Source: Ochrobactrum quorumnocens (lineage in GTDB: Bacteria > Pseudomonadota > Alphaproteobacteria > Rhizobiales > Rhizobiaceae). From it: DNA of 64,000 nt. Below the pieces are notes generated by a model that saw nothing but the letters and a program-made list of their open reading frames with translations, was not told the DNA's origin and made no database searches. The DNA is taken from assembly GCF_002278035.1 (NCBI RefSeq), contig NZ_CP022604.1:2242501-2306500 (forward strand), given 5' to 3'. Position 1 is the first letter of the stretch. Each line of letters opens with the position of its first letter. Positions 46,614-56,137 of this stretch are shown here, one piece after another. Position numbers and translations under genes: made by a program.

Positions 46614-46796
46614 ATGACAGGCCGCTCCGCCACTTCCTCCGTGCTTCTGATCGTAGCCCTTGCAGTCACACTTGCTGCTTGCGGACGCAAAGGCCCACTT
46701 GAGCCACCGCCTGCGCAGCTCATCACCAATGAACAGGGCCGCACAGTCGAGAAACCGAAGGAAGACAAGCCCTTCATCCTCGACAAAATTCTTTAG
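46614..46796 (+). CDS. lptM: Small lipoprotein of the LptM/YifL type
   Basis: A 60-residue lipoprotein: basic start, hydrophobic core SSVLLIVALAVTLAAC with lipobox LAAC, then GRKGPLEPPP, the motif that defines LptM (formerly YifL). In E. coli LptM helps LptD form its native disulfides during LPS-export assembly, and lptM is likewise next to lysA/dapF-type genes there. The mature peptide is only ~37 residues. Confidence 0.88.
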   Translation: MTGRSATSSVLLIVALAVTLAACGRKGPLEPPPAQLITNEQGRTVEKPKEDKPFILDKIL

Positions 46797-46827
46797 TTCA
46801 CATTTCGATCTGATTTTTACAGATCGG

Positions 46828-46896
46828 CGCTCTAAAGTCTTTTACACGAAGCATAATTTTATCGATCCTCGTTTCACAGGGGTCCAATTATGCTCT
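46828..46896 (+). repeat. Mosaic palindromic repeat fragment
   Basis: GCGCTCTAAAGTCTTTTACACG followed by AGCATAATTTTATC...AATTATGCTCTA, an inverted repeat related to the right half of the copy at 29843. It lies between lptM and lysA and ends 30 bases before the lysA start. Confidence 0.6.
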
Positions 46897-46925
46897 AACC
46901 TCTGATCAAGCTGGGACTGTTTCCC

Positions 46926-48191
46926 GTGAATCATTTTGAATATCGCGACGGCGTTCTTCACGCTGAAAACGTAAGCCTGCCTGAAATCGCTAAAGAGGTC
47001 GGCACGCCTTTCTATGTCTATTCCCGTGCCACCATCGAGCGCCATTTCCGCGTCTTCAGCGAAGCTTTTGCGGATATGGAAACGCTGGTGACCTATGCGT
47101 TGAAAGCCAATTCCAATCTGGCGGTTCTCAAAACCCTCGCCAAGCTTGGCGCCGGTGCCGACACGGTTTCCGAAGGTGAAATTCGCCGTGCGCTGGCCGC
47201 AGGCATTCCGGCAAACAAGATCGTGTTTTCAGGCGTTGGCAAAACGCCGCATGAAATGGATTTCGCGCTCGAAGCTGGCATCTATTGCTTCAACGTCGAG
47301 TCCGAACCTGAGCTGGAAATTCTTTCAGCGCGCGCCGTCAAGGCTGGCAAAATTGCATCTGTATCCTTGCGTATCAATCCGGATGTCGATGCCAAGACCC
47401 ATGCAAAGATTTCGACCGGAAAGTCCGAAAACAAGTTCGGCATTCCACGCGTCAAAGCCCGTCAGGCCTATGCACGTGCTGCAAGCCTGCCCGGTATCGA
47501 TGTGGTCGGCATCGATATGCATATCGGCAGCCAAATCATTGATCTCGAACCTTTCGACAATGCTTTTGCTCTGATGGCTCAGATCGTGAAAGAACTGCAG
47601 GCCGACGGTCATAATATTCGCCATGTCGATGTCGGTGGTGGTTTGGGCATTCCTTATCGCACCGATAACAACCCGCCGCCACTGCCGGTGGCCTATGCAG
47701 AAATCGTCGCAAAACATATCAAGCCGCTGGGCCTCAAAACCGTGTTTGAGCCGGGTCGACTGATTGTCGGCAATGCTGGCCTTCTGGTGACGGAGGTGAT
47801 TTTCGTGAAGGAAGGCGATGCCAAGAACTTCGTGATCGTCGATGCGGCTATGAACGATCTCATTCGCCCGACCCTTTACGAAGCTTTCCACGACATCAAG
47901 CCAGTCAAAGAAACCAAGGATAACGCCCCACGCATTCGTGCCGACTTTGTCGGCCCTGTTTGCGAAACGGGCGATTATCTCGGCCTTGACCGTGAAGTGG
48001 CGAAGCCTGCTCCAGGAGATCTGATTGCTGTTTGCACGACGGGCGCCTATGGCGCAGTTCTGTCGAGCACCTACAACAGCCGCCTTCTGATCCCCGAAGT
48101 GCTGGTCGATGGTGATCGCTATCACGTCATTCGTCCACGCCGGACCTATGAAGAACTTCTTGCGCTCGATTCCGTGCCCGAGTGGCTATAA
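46926..48191 (+). CDS. lysA: Diaminopimelate decarboxylase
   Basis: A 421-residue PLP enzyme, last step of lysine synthesis. The PLP lysine is in VTYALKANSNLAVLKTL, the glycine-rich loop is VDVGGGLGIPY, and EPGRLIVGNAG and CETGDYLGLDR (active-site Cys) are present. It draws on the aspartate pathway started by LysC at 11390. Confidence 0.97.
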   Translation: MNHFEYRDGVLHAENVSLPEIAKEVGTPFYVYSRATIERHFRVFSEAFADMETLVTYALKANSNLAVLKTLAKLGAGADTVSEGEIRRALAAGIPANKIVFSGVGKTPHEMDFALEAGIYCFNVESEPELEILSARAVKAGKIASVSLRINPDVDAKTHAKISTGKSENKFGIPRVKARQAYARAASLPGIDVVGIDMHIGSQIIDLEPFDNAFALMAQIVKELQADGHNIRHVDVGGGLGIPYRTDNNPPPLPVAYAEIVAKHIKPLGLKTVFEPGRLIVGNAGLLVTEVIFVKEGDAKNFVIVDAAMNDLIRPTLYEAFHDIKPVKETKDNAPRIRADFVGPVCETGDYLGLDREVAKPAPGDLIAVCTTGAYGAVLSSTYNSRLLIPEVLVDGDRYHVIRPRRTYEELLALDSVPEWL

Positions 48192-48274
48192 AATAGGGCT
48201 TAAGCCTCGTCTTTGCCATGATGCGTGTTATTCTATGAACAATCCATAGGCGTTACACGCATCAGAAAGTCCAG

Positions 48275-50956
48275 ATGACACAGCAGAAAAAAAACAGCGA
48301 AGACTTGCCGGTCCGCAAGCGCGATGCGTTTTTCCGCCTGTTTTCCGGCGAAGGTGCTGCTTTGCGCCGCCTTCACCTGAAAAGCTTTCTGACGATCAGC
48401 TTCGAGAGGCTCTGGCCTCTTTTGCTTCCCCTGATTCTGCTGATTGCCCTTTTTGCAAGCCTGAGCTGGTTTGGACTTTTTTCGCTGATGCCACGTTGGC
48501 TGCATATCGGCGTACTGGGGCTCTTTGCTCTAGCTGGTCTTGTTGCCCTTTATCTGCCTTTCCGTTTTCGCTTACCCAATGAAGACGACATCACGACTCG
48601 TATTGAGGACGTGAACGGTCTGATCCACGAGCCGCTGGCAGTCCAAACCGGACAAATGGCAACTGGCACCAACGATCCCTTTGCTGTCGCTCTTTGGCAG
48701 GAACACAAGCGCCGCATGGCTGAGCGCCTGAAAAACCTGCAATCAGGCTTACCACGTCCGCACATTCCAGAACGTGATCCATTTGCGCTCCGCTCTATTG
48801 TTGCTCTGCTGTTTGTGACCGCTTCCGCTTATAGTCTTAGCCCAAACAGCGGGCGCATTGCCGATGCGTTTCATATCCGCGCGGGTAGCCCTACAGCCGT
48901 TGCACGCGTCGACGCCTGGGTAACGCCGCCACGCTATACCGGCCGTGCGCCGGTGTTTCTGAGCACAACCATTGATGAAGCGAATGTCGGAAAACCGATC
49001 ACCGTTCCGCAAGGCAGTATCGTCAATATCCGCGTTATTGGCGGCAGTTCGGAACGATTGACCACAACGGATTCCACCGGCCATCGCAGCGAGATACAAC
49101 CCGTCGCACCTCAGAACGAGCCTAAAGAGGGCGAGACGGTTGCGACAGAGCAGCAGGCACTTGTCGATGGCAGCCGCAACTTCCGCTATGATTTGCAACA
49201 GGACCAGACGCTGAGCTTATCCGGCACCGATGCGCGCTGGACCTTTGCAGTCACACCAGACAATGCGCCGACCATTCGGTTTACCAAAGAACCGGGCCAT
49301 GCGCTAAATGGCACGTTGCAGCTTTCCTATGAAATCACCGACGATTACGGTCCGGCCAAGGCCTATGGTGAAATCGTTCCTCTCGATATGGATCACGAAG
49401 ACGAGGAAGTCGCCCCTCTCTACGATGCGCCGGATCTGCCGCTCGCATTACCGCGTCGCGGAACGAAAGAAGCAACCACTGCCAAAGATCTAACCGAGCA
49501 TCCGTGGGCTGGTCAGGAAGTGGCGCTCACGCTTGTTGTGACAGATGCAAACGGCAAGTCTGGTCGCAGTGAAACCAAGATCATGAAGCTGCCGGAGCGC
49601 CCCTTCTCCAATCCGCTTGCAAAAGCTGTTGTGGAGCAACGGCGCATACTCGCATTCGATGGCACCCAGCGTGACCATGTCCGGGACATGCTTTCGGCCC
49701 TCATGCTGCGCCCCGAGGAAACGATCAAGAACAGCGCCCATTTTCTGGGTCTTGTGACGATCGGCACGCGACTTCGTCTTGCGACTGGCGACGATGCGCT
49801 GCGCGATACAGCGGATTATATGTGGCAGGTAGCACTTGGCATTGAAGACGGCAATTTGTCGGCAGCTGAGAAGCGTCTGCGCCGGGCACAGGAAGCGCTG
49901 CGCAATGCGCTGCAGAATGGCGCTTCGCAGGAAGAAATTGCTAAACTTTCCGCAGAACTGCGCAAGGCAATGCAGGATTTCCTGCGTGAATTTGCCCAGC
50001 GTCAACAGCAAAATCCCAATGCTCGCAATGCGCCTCTCGATCCAAATGCACGTGTGCTGACCGAAAAAGACTTGCAGCGCATGATGGATCAGATTGAAAA
50101 TCTGGCACGTCAGGGATCGCGTGATCAGGCGGAACAGCTTCTGTCGCAGTTGCAGGATATGATGAATAATCTGCAACAGGGCCAGCCGGGGCAACCGAGC
50201 CAGCAAGGCCAGGGTCAGGGGCAGGCCAATCAGATGCAGCAGCAGATGAACAAGCTCGGCGATCTGATGCGGCGCCAGCAGCAGATGATGAACGAGACTT
50301 TCAATCTCGATCAGAAGATGCAGCAGCAGTATAACAACAGCGAAGGCGAGTTTGGCGACGAAGACCAGATGCCGGGCGATGATGGCACGATGGGGCGCGG
50401 TGAATCACAACAAGGTGAATCACAGCAGGGCGAATCGCAGCAAAATGGCCAGCAGGGCGGAACACCGTCCGAAATGGCGGAGGCCATGCGCAAGCTTCAA
50501 CAGCAGCAGCAACAGCTCCAGCAGGAATTGCAGAAGTTCAATGAAGACCTCAAAGGCATGGGCATAGATCCTAATCAGGATTTCTCTGACGCGGGGAAAT
50601 CGATGGGCAACGCCGCCGATGCGCTTGGCCGTAGCGAAGGCTCGGAAGCGAGCGATCAGCAGGGCAGCGCGCTCGATGCTCTACGCCGGGGTGGCCGCGA
50701 CATGATGCAAAAAATGCAGCAAGCCATGGGTCAGGAGGGTCAGGGACAAAGCGGGCAGAATGGCCAGAACGGTCGCGATCCGCTTGGCCGCCAGCAAGGC
50801 AATGGCATGTCAGACGAAGATGGTGTCAAGATTCCGGGTGAAATCGATATCCAGCGCGCCCGTGAAATTCTCGATGAAATCCGCCGCAAGCTTGGCAATG
50901 CACTGACGCCACAGATGGAGAAGGAATATCTCCAGCGCCTCTTGCAGTTCGACTAG
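48275..50956 (+). CDS. TIGR02302 family (DUF4175) membrane protein, Gln-rich
   Basis: An 893-residue protein of unknown function restricted mostly to alphaproteobacteria. Two N-terminal transmembrane helices (about 47-90) and a third near 166-180 are followed by a beta-rich region, a long helical region (about 430-580), and a Gln/Asn/Gly/Met-rich low-complexity stretch (about 615-850) with QQQQQLQQELQKF and a threefold GESQQ tandem repeat (coded at about 50399-50443). The C-terminus is ordered (IDIQRAREILDEIRRKLGN). An envelope role is a guess. The TAG stop is provided by the CTAG at the edge of the adjacent repeat. Confidence 0.88.
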   Translation: MTQQKKNSEDLPVRKRDAFFRLFSGEGAALRRLHLKSFLTISFERLWPLLLPLILLIALFASLSWFGLFSLMPRWLHIGVLGLFALAGLVALYLPFRFRLPNEDDITTRIEDVNGLIHEPLAVQTGQMATGTNDPFAVALWQEHKRRMAERLKNLQSGLPRPHIPERDPFALRSIVALLFVTASAYSLSPNSGRIADAFHIRAGSPTAVARVDAWVTPPRYTGRAPVFLSTTIDEANVGKPITVPQGSIVNIRVIGGSSERLTTTDSTGHRSEIQPVAPQNEPKEGETVATEQQALVDGSRNFRYDLQQDQTLSLSGTDARWTFAVTPDNAPTIRFTKEPGHALNGTLQLSYEITDDYGPAKAYGEIVPLDMDHEDEEVAPLYDAPDLPLALPRRGTKEATTAKDLTEHPWAGQEVALTLVVTDANGKSGRSETKIMKLPERPFSNPLAKAVVEQRRILAFDGTQRDHVRDMLSALMLRPEETIKNSAHFLGLVTIGTRLRLATGDDALRDTADYMWQVALGIEDGNLSAAEKRLRRAQEALRNALQNGASQEEIAKLSAELRKAMQDFLREFAQRQQQNPNARNAPLDPNARVLTEKDLQRMMDQIENLARQGSRDQAEQLLSQLQDMMNNLQQGQPGQPSQQGQGQGQANQMQQQMNKLGDLMRRQQQMMNETFNLDQKMQQQYNNSEGEFGDEDQMPGDDGTMGRGESQQGESQQGESQQNGQQGGTPSEMAEAMRKLQQQQQQLQQELQKFNEDLKGMGIDPNQDFSDAGKSMGNAADALGRSEGSEASDQQGSALDALRRGGRDMMQKMQQAMGQEGQGQSGQNGQNGRDPLGRQQGNGMSDEDGVKIPGEIDIQRAREILDEIRRKLGNALTPQMEKEYLQRLLQFD

Positions 50957-51104
50957 AGCGCATCCCGAAAAGTGTGAAACGGTTTTCGGACAAAGATGCG
51001 CGTTAAAACATATATTAGAGCGCCGATCTGATCCAATCAGATCGAAACGCGCTCTAAAGCATTTGAGCCAAAAGTGCGAAGCGGTTCTGCGTAAAAATGC
51101 ACGT
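50955..51104 (+). repeat. Two mosaic palindromic repeats in tandem
   Basis: The first (50955-51056) starts AGAGCGCATCCCGAAAAGTG inside a CTAG, continues TTTTCGGACAAAGATGCGCG and ends GCGCTCTAA; the second (51057-51104) starts AGCATTTGAGCCAAAAGTG and contains GCGAAGCGGTTCTGCG. The first closely matches 21088; the second matches 32482. Confidence 0.85.
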
Positions 51105-51115
51105 GAATATCGCGG

Positions 51116-51652
51116 TCATTCCTTCACATGGCCCACATAGGGCAGCTGCCGGAATGAATGCGCTACGTCCATACCGTAGCCGACGACAAAATAGTCGGGG
51201 CATTCAAAGGCAACAAAATCCGCATTGAGATCAACCTTGCGACGCACGCTTTTGTCGAGCAACACAGCAATGCTGACGCTGCGCGCACCGCGCTCAAGCA
51301 TCAGTTCACGCACGAATTTGAGCGTCTTGCCCGATTCGAGAATATCGTCGATCAGCAGCACATCGCGATCATGCACATCGCTGTCGATGTCGCGCAACAG
51401 GCGCACTTCGGTGCTGGTCGTGCCCTTGCCGTAGCTTGAAACGGTGATGAATTCGACATCCGGTTCAACTCCGGCATCGTGCATCGCACGAATGAGATCA
51501 GCTGCGAAAATGAACGAGCCTTTAAGGATCGAAATTGTTAGCAGATTATGAAACTTGTGACCGGCGATATCCTTCGCAAGCTCGAGATTGCGCGCGGCAA
51601 TTTCTTCCGAGCTGAACAACACATCGATTGTTTTGCCGCCGACTTCAGGCAT
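51116..51652 (-). CDS. hpt: Hypoxanthine phosphoribosyltransferase
   Basis: A 178-residue type I phosphoribosyltransferase for purine salvage. The PRPP loop VLLIDDILESGKTLKF, the LTISILKGSFIFAADLIRAM segment and the C-terminal CPDYFVVGYGMDVAHSFRQLPYVG (base-binding) are canonical. It is convergent with the TIGR02302 gene across the repeat pair. Confidence 0.95.
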   Translation of the reverse strand: MPEVGGKTIDVLFSSEEIAARNLELAKDIAGHKFHNLLTISILKGSFIFAADLIRAMHDAGVEPDVEFITVSSYGKGTTSTEVRLLRDIDSDVHDRDVLLIDDILESGKTLKFVRELMLERGARSVSIAVLLDKSVRRKVDLNADFVAFECPDYFVVGYGMDVAHSFRQLPYVGHVKE

Positions 51653-51811
51653 CTACCGCTTCTCCTGCTAAATAAGCCTAACATAGCTTTGAAAGGCACG
51701 CTCTATATCATGCTTTCAGAGAAATGCACCATTTTGGATTGTACCCTTCCAGAACAATCAAACGAAGCATAAGCATTTGCCATTTCATCGATTTGTTATA
51801 GCGTGGCCATC

Positions 51812-52579
51812 ATGCATCCAGACATTATCGAACTGCGCTCCTTTTACGACACAACGCTTGGCCATCTGACCGAGCGATCCATCCGCATGGCGCTGGCCGC
51901 ACTTTGGGGACGTGTGCCGGGTGAGCGGCTTATTGGCCTTGGTTATAGCCTGCCCTATCTGGATCGTTTCAGCACTGATACGGAACGCAGCTTTGCCTTC
52001 ATGCCTGCCGGGCAAGGCGCGATAGCCTGGCCCTCCTCGGAAAAATCGACAACGGCCTTGGTTTTTGATGAAGAACTGCCTTTGCCTGATTCCTCCATCG
52101 ATCGCATTCTGATGGTCCACGCTCTGGAGTATGCAGAAAATGCCGCTGAAACACTTAAAGAGATGTGGCGGGTGCTTGCACCCAACGGCAGGTTGGTGAT
52201 CGTGGTGCCAAACCGGCGTGGCGTCTGGGCACGTCTTGACCGAACACCGTTTGGTAGCGGTCGCCCCTATAGCCGCACACAGCTGACGGCCTTGCTGCGC
52301 GAAGCCAACTTCACCGTGAACACCATCAGCAATGCGCTGCACTTTCCACCTGTAAAGCGTCGATGGATGATGCGCCCCTGTATGGCGATTGAAGGTTTGG
52401 GGCGGAAGCTCTGGCCGCTTTTTTCAGGCGTTCTGGTGGTGGAGGCGCAGAAGCGGCTCTATCAGGGCCTGCCCGTCGCCCAGCGCTCTTCGCGGCGTGT
52501 CTTTGTGCCTGTGCTTGCACCGCATGGCTCGCCGGTCAGCGGCTTGAGAAAAGCCTCATCAAAAGAACTCAAAAAATAA
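51812..52579 (+). CDS. Class I SAM-dependent methyltransferase
   Basis: A 255-residue protein with a Methyltransf_11-like domain: GERLIGLGYSLPYL at the SAM-loop position, DSSIDRILMVHALEYAENAAETLKEMWRVLAPNGRLVIVVPNR as motifs II-III, and a C-terminal tail with KRRWMMRPCMAIEGLGRKLWPLFSGVLVVEAQK. The substrate is unknown. An in-frame GTG exists at 51803, but the ATG at 51812 (MHPDIIEL) is preferred. It precedes hisC by 102 bases in the same direction. Confidence 0.87.
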   Translation: MHPDIIELRSFYDTTLGHLTERSIRMALAALWGRVPGERLIGLGYSLPYLDRFSTDTERSFAFMPAGQGAIAWPSSEKSTTALVFDEELPLPDSSIDRILMVHALEYAENAAETLKEMWRVLAPNGRLVIVVPNRRGVWARLDRTPFGSGRPYSRTQLTALLREANFTVNTISNALHFPPVKRRWMMRPCMAIEGLGRKLWPLFSGVLVVEAQKRLYQGLPVAQRSSRRVFVPVLAPHGSPVSGLRKASSKELKK

Positions 52580-52681
52580 CTCTGCAGCCTTTCGAGCGAA
52601 GGTTTTTCTCGACTTGAACGCGGCGGCGGTTTATGCCCGCTGCGTAACCTTAAACACAGTCCTTTTGGCGGAGCCAAAATC

Positions 52682-53788
52682 ATGACCAATATGCAGAACC
52701 TCTCCCGTCCCCAGCCCAAGGCAGGCCTGCTCGATATCGCAGCCTATGTGCCCGGCAAGGAACATGTTGAAGGCGTCGCAAAGGTCTATAAGCTCTCATC
52801 CAACGAGACCCCCATCGGCCCCAGCCCACATGCGGTCGAGGCCTATCGACACTGGGCCGAGCATCTCGCGGCATATCCCGACGGTCAGGCCATAGCGCTG
52901 CGTGAAGCAATCGCTGAATCTCAGGGCCTCAACATCGGCAACATCATCTGCGGCAATGGTTCGGATGAACTACTCGGCCTCATCTGTCAGACCTATCTGG
53001 CACCGGGCGATGAAGCGATCATCACTGAACATGGCTTTGCGGTCTATAAGATCCAGACGCTGGGCGCAGGCGCAACACCTGTAACCGTCAGGGAAAAGGA
53101 CGAACGCATCGATGTCGATGCTATCCTTGCTGGTGTTACACCGCGCACCAAGATCGTGTTCATCGCCAATCCAGCAAACCCGACCGGCACCTATCTGCCG
53201 TTTGAGGAAGTGCGTCGCCTCCATGCTGGTCTGCCAAAGCACGTCCTGCTGGTGCTTGATGCTGCTTATGCTGAATATGTGCGCCGCAACGATTACGAAT
53301 CCGGCCTTGAACTGGTTTCGTCGAACGAAAACGTCGTAATGACCCGTACCTTCTCGAAGATTCATGGTCTGCCGGGTCTGCGCATCGGCTGGATGTATGC
53401 ACCACTGCACGTCATTGATGCAGTCAACCGCATACGCGGCCCGTTCAACATGAACTCGGCGGCGATTGCTGCAGGTGCTGCCGCAATCCGCGACCGCGCC
53501 CATGTCGTGAAATCGGTTGAATATAACGAGAAGTGGCTGTCGTGGCTGACCGATGAATTCACCAAGCTTGGGCTTCGTGTCACGCCATCGGTAACGAACT
53601 TCCTTCTCATGCATTTCCCCGACGATGCTGACCATTCGGCAGACAAGGCGGATGAATGGCTTTCCAGGCGCGGCTATATCCTGCGTCGTGTCGGCGGCTA
53701 TGGCTTCCCGAATGCGCTGCGCATGACGGTGGGCACTGAAGAAGCCAATCGTGGCGTTGTGGACGCTCTTACCGAGTTTTTGAAATAA
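52682..53788 (+). CDS. hisC: Histidinol-phosphate aminotransferase
   Basis: A 368-residue class I/II PLP aminotransferase. The N-terminal [15 protein letters not shown] is the HisC signature, the PLP lysine is in [20 protein letters not shown], and [12 protein letters not shown] is present. Next to tyrC, the gene probably also serves phenylalanine/tyrosine transamination, as described for several bacteria with hisC-tyrA pairs. The start has GGAG 8 bases before it. Confidence 0.95.
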   Translation: MTNMQNLSRPQPKAGLLDIAAYVPGKEHVEGVAKVYKLSSNETPIGPSPHAVEAYRHWAEHLAAYPDGQAIALREAIAESQGLNIGNIICGNGSDELLGLICQTYLAPGDEAIITEHGFAVYKIQTLGAGATPVTVREKDERIDVDAILAGVTPRTKIVFIANPANPTGTYLPFEEVRRLHAGLPKHVLLVLDAAYAEYVRRNDYESGLELVSSNENVVMTRTFSKIHGLPGLRIGWMYAPLHVIDAVNRIRGPFNMNSAAIAAGAAAIRDRAHVVKSVEYNEKWLSWLTDEFTKLGLRVTPSVTNFLLMHFPDDADHSADKADEWLSRRGYILRRVGGYGFPNALRMTVGTEEANRGVVDALTEFLK

Positions 53789-53792
53789 GACG

Positions 53793-54731
53793 ATGTCCAC
53801 AATCCATTTTGATAAAGTCGCGCTCATCGGTATCGGCCTTATAGGCTCATCGTTGGCGCGCGTTATCCGTCGCGAAGGCTTGGCCAGTCATATCGCCATC
53901 GCCACGCGCAGTGCCGAAACATTGAAGCGCGCCGAGGAACTAAACCTCGGCGACAGCTATTCAACCGATAGTGCGGAAGCAGTCAAAGATGCCGATCTGG
54001 TCATCGTGTCGGTGCCGGTCGGCTCGTCTGGCACAGTTGCCAAGCAGATTGCAGGCAACCTGAAGCCAGGCGCTATCGTCACCGATGTCGGCTCGACCAA
54101 AGCATCGGTCATTGCGCAGATGCAGCCGGTGCTGCCGGAGAATGTGCATTTCATTCCGGGCCATCCACTGGCAGGAACTGAATATTCGGGCCCTGATGCA
54201 GGCTTTGCTGAGCTGTTCACCAATCGCTGGTGCATTCTTACGCCCTTGCCCGACACCGATCAGGCAGCCATCGATAAGCTTTCTGCCTTCTGGACGGCTT
54301 GCGGTTCGCGTCTTGATCAGATGGACCCACAGCATCACGATCTGGTGCTGGCCATCGTCTCGCACCTGCCGCATATCATCGCCTATAATATCGTCGGCAC
54401 AGCCAGCGATCTGGAACAGGTGACGAAATCAGAAGTCATCAAATATTCGGCTTCCGGTTTCCGTGATTTCACGCGTCTGGCTGCTTCCGATCCAACCATG
54501 TGGCGTGATGTCTGCCTGCACAACAAGGACGCGATTCTTGAAATGCTGGCACGGTTCTCGGAAGATCTGGCATCCCTGCAGCGCTCAATCCGCTGGGGCG
54601 ACGGCGAGGCTCTGTTTGACCTCTTCACCCGCACGCGTGCTGTGCGTCGTGGCATTATCGACGCGGGTCAGGAAGTCGATGCGCCGGACTTCGGTCGTCA
54701 GGCAGCCGCACATCCAAGCGAACAGAAGTAG
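53793..54731 (+). CDS. tyrC: Prephenate/arogenate dehydrogenase
   Basis: A 312-residue NAD(P)-binding enzyme of tyrosine synthesis. The N-terminal Rossmann motif is VALIGIGLIGSSLARVIR, with VTDVGSTKASVIAQM and FIPGHPLAGTEYSGPDAGF as TyrA-family motifs. There is no chorismate mutase or ACT domain. It starts 4 bases after the hisC stop, so it is translationally coupled. Both prephenate and arogenate specificity are possible. Confidence 0.93.
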   Translation: MSTIHFDKVALIGIGLIGSSLARVIRREGLASHIAIATRSAETLKRAEELNLGDSYSTDSAEAVKDADLVIVSVPVGSSGTVAKQIAGNLKPGAIVTDVGSTKASVIAQMQPVLPENVHFIPGHPLAGTEYSGPDAGFAELFTNRWCILTPLPDTDQAAIDKLSAFWTACGSRLDQMDPQHHDLVLAIVSHLPHIIAYNIVGTASDLEQVTKSEVIKYSASGFRDFTRLAASDPTMWRDVCLHNKDAILEMLARFSEDLASLQRSIRWGDGEALFDLFTRTRAVRRGIIDAGQEVDAPDFGRQAAAHPSEQK

Positions 54732-54734
54732 GAA

Positions 54735-54810
54735 CTAGTGGTCTGATTCCGACATTTGCATCCCTCGGATACAGGCATTGGACAAATGTCGGAATCAAGA
54801 AGACCACTAG
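54735..54810. repeat. CTAG-bounded palindrome, second subtype
   Basis: Begins CTAGTGGTCTGATTCCGACA and ends with the near-complement plus CTAG; the 3' arm has four extra bases. The loop is about 24 bases. Arm sequence follows the same pattern as the palindromes at 35442 and 54824 (CTAGTGG, TGA, GAC, TTTG at matching places). Confidence 0.8.
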
Positions 54811-54823
54811 CAAGTTTATGAAT

Positions 54824-54899
54824 CTAGTGGATTTTTCGAATTTGACGTTTGAAACAGCGTATGTGTCAGTTGGGATTCAAACGTCAAATTCAATCCACT
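54824..54899. repeat. CTAG-bounded palindrome, diverged copy of the one at 35442
   Basis: Starts CTAGTGGATT, has a short insertion (TTTCG) in the 5' arm, then AATTTGACGTTTGAAACAGC and a nearly identical loop and 3' arm to 35442-35515, ending CACTG rather than CTAG. It abuts the stop of the DUF2125 gene; together with 54735 it fills the tyrC/DUF2125 gap. Confidence 0.82.
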
Positions 54900-54904
54900 G
54901 GGCT

Positions 54905-55924
54905 TTATAGGCTGGGCACTCGACCGAGCGGAATAAATCCAGCACTGGCTCTTCCCTTACGAACGGCAATCTCGAGAACGGGATTGCCGTTTTCGTCTTT
55001 CGGCATAGCGGAAAGAGCAAAAAGAACGGTGGCGATATTACCGCCCTGCTCAGGGAAAACCGTCTGTCCAGCCTGTGCGAAGGATTGCGGATTGATCATC
55101 GTAACCTTCAGGTCCGCATCAATCTCCCCTTCCATATCGACCGAAAACGGACCCGCGACCGAAAGCACTGCCCCGTTTGGCATAGACAGGAACGCTTGAT
55201 TGATCACACCGTTATGACCGCGCATCCGTTCATTGAATTGCGAAGGGCTCGGCGCGAGGAAGGTCGCAGCATTGGCAATCTCTATATCGACCAGTCCGTC
55301 AATCTCTGGGCTTTTGGCATTGCCAATCACATAGGGTTCAAGCTTTAGGGCTGCAAAGCGTCCATTGATCTTGAGTTGGTTGTCTTCGCTGCTCATGCGG
55401 AAGTTCATCTGCTCAAGCTTGCTGACCAGCTCTGTAGTTGTCGTTTCCGTGCGCACACCGACGCTGACGTCCCGCGCATTCAACTCGATCTCGGTCGGAA
55501 ATGGACGTGCGAGACGCGTGTTGGAGGTGAACTTGCTCCAGTTGACCTCAAGAGGCTGGATACCGGGAAACTCTACAAAGGCCGGGCCAGATAATTCGTT
55601 GCTCAGCGAACGTGGTGCATAAACCGGAGAACCCGACGTAAAGCGGCCTGCACGCAGCGACATGCCTTCGGAAGGCTTTCGCCATGAAATGCTGGCGCAA
55701 ACCACATTTACGCGCAGCGGATAACCGCCGGTATGCAGGTTTTCGCATTGAACACCGATCCCTTGCGATGCAAGCTTAGCCATATCGGCCTTAGCGCGCG
55801 CTTCGACCTTGTCCGCAACGTAGAACCAGCCGGCCGTATAGGCTGCAATAAGCACCAGAGCGATAACCGCGATGGTAATTGGGCGCTTTCTGGATTTCAT
55901 GGGTTCAATTCCAGCATGCGCCAT
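54905..55924 (-). CDS. DUF2125 domain-containing protein
   Basis: About 339 residues; one N-terminal transmembrane helix (RPITIAVIALVLIAAYTAGWFYVA) followed by a periplasmic beta-rich domain. Typical segments are QGIGVQCENLHTGGYPLRVNVVC with Cys pairs and FELN-type strands. DUF2125 proteins in Rhizobiales have no known function. The frame extends to a TTG at 55942; the ATG at 55924 has GAGG 9 bases upstream. It is isolated by palindromes at its 3' end and an uninformative ~210-base gap at its 5' end. Confidence 0.87.
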   Translation of the reverse strand: MAHAGIEPMKSRKRPITIAVIALVLIAAYTAGWFYVADKVEARAKADMAKLASQGIGVQCENLHTGGYPLRVNVVCASISWRKPSEGMSLRAGRFTSGSPVYAPRSLSNELSGPAFVEFPGIQPLEVNWSKFTSNTRLARPFPTEIELNARDVSVGVRTETTTTELVSKLEQMNFRMSSEDNQLKINGRFAALKLEPYVIGNAKSPEIDGLVDIEIANAATFLAPSPSQFNERMRGHNGVINQAFLSMPNGAVLSVAGPFSVDMEGEIDADLKVTMINPQSFAQAGQTVFPEQGGNIATVLFALSAMPKDENGNPVLEIAVRKGRASAGFIPLGRVPSL

Positions 55925-56137
55925 TGAAAAAGCCTCTTTCAATCAGATACTTGGTTGCGTTGACAAAGCACGGGGCATTTTCGGGCCCAAACCATCATCA
56001 TCTGTTCTGCTGTCCCCAACAGGTGGCTATATTATGGCAGGATTGAGTCTTGTGAAGTTCCGTCGATCAAAAAATGCGGGATATCCTGAGATTACCGATA
56101 AAAACTCGCCATAATTGAACATATATTGATTCCCATC

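Noticed and set aside
56034..56114. 26-codon ORF starting MAGLSLVKFRRSK upstream of the ChaC gene
   Set aside because: No ribosome binding site, no recognisable feature, and short enough to be chance.
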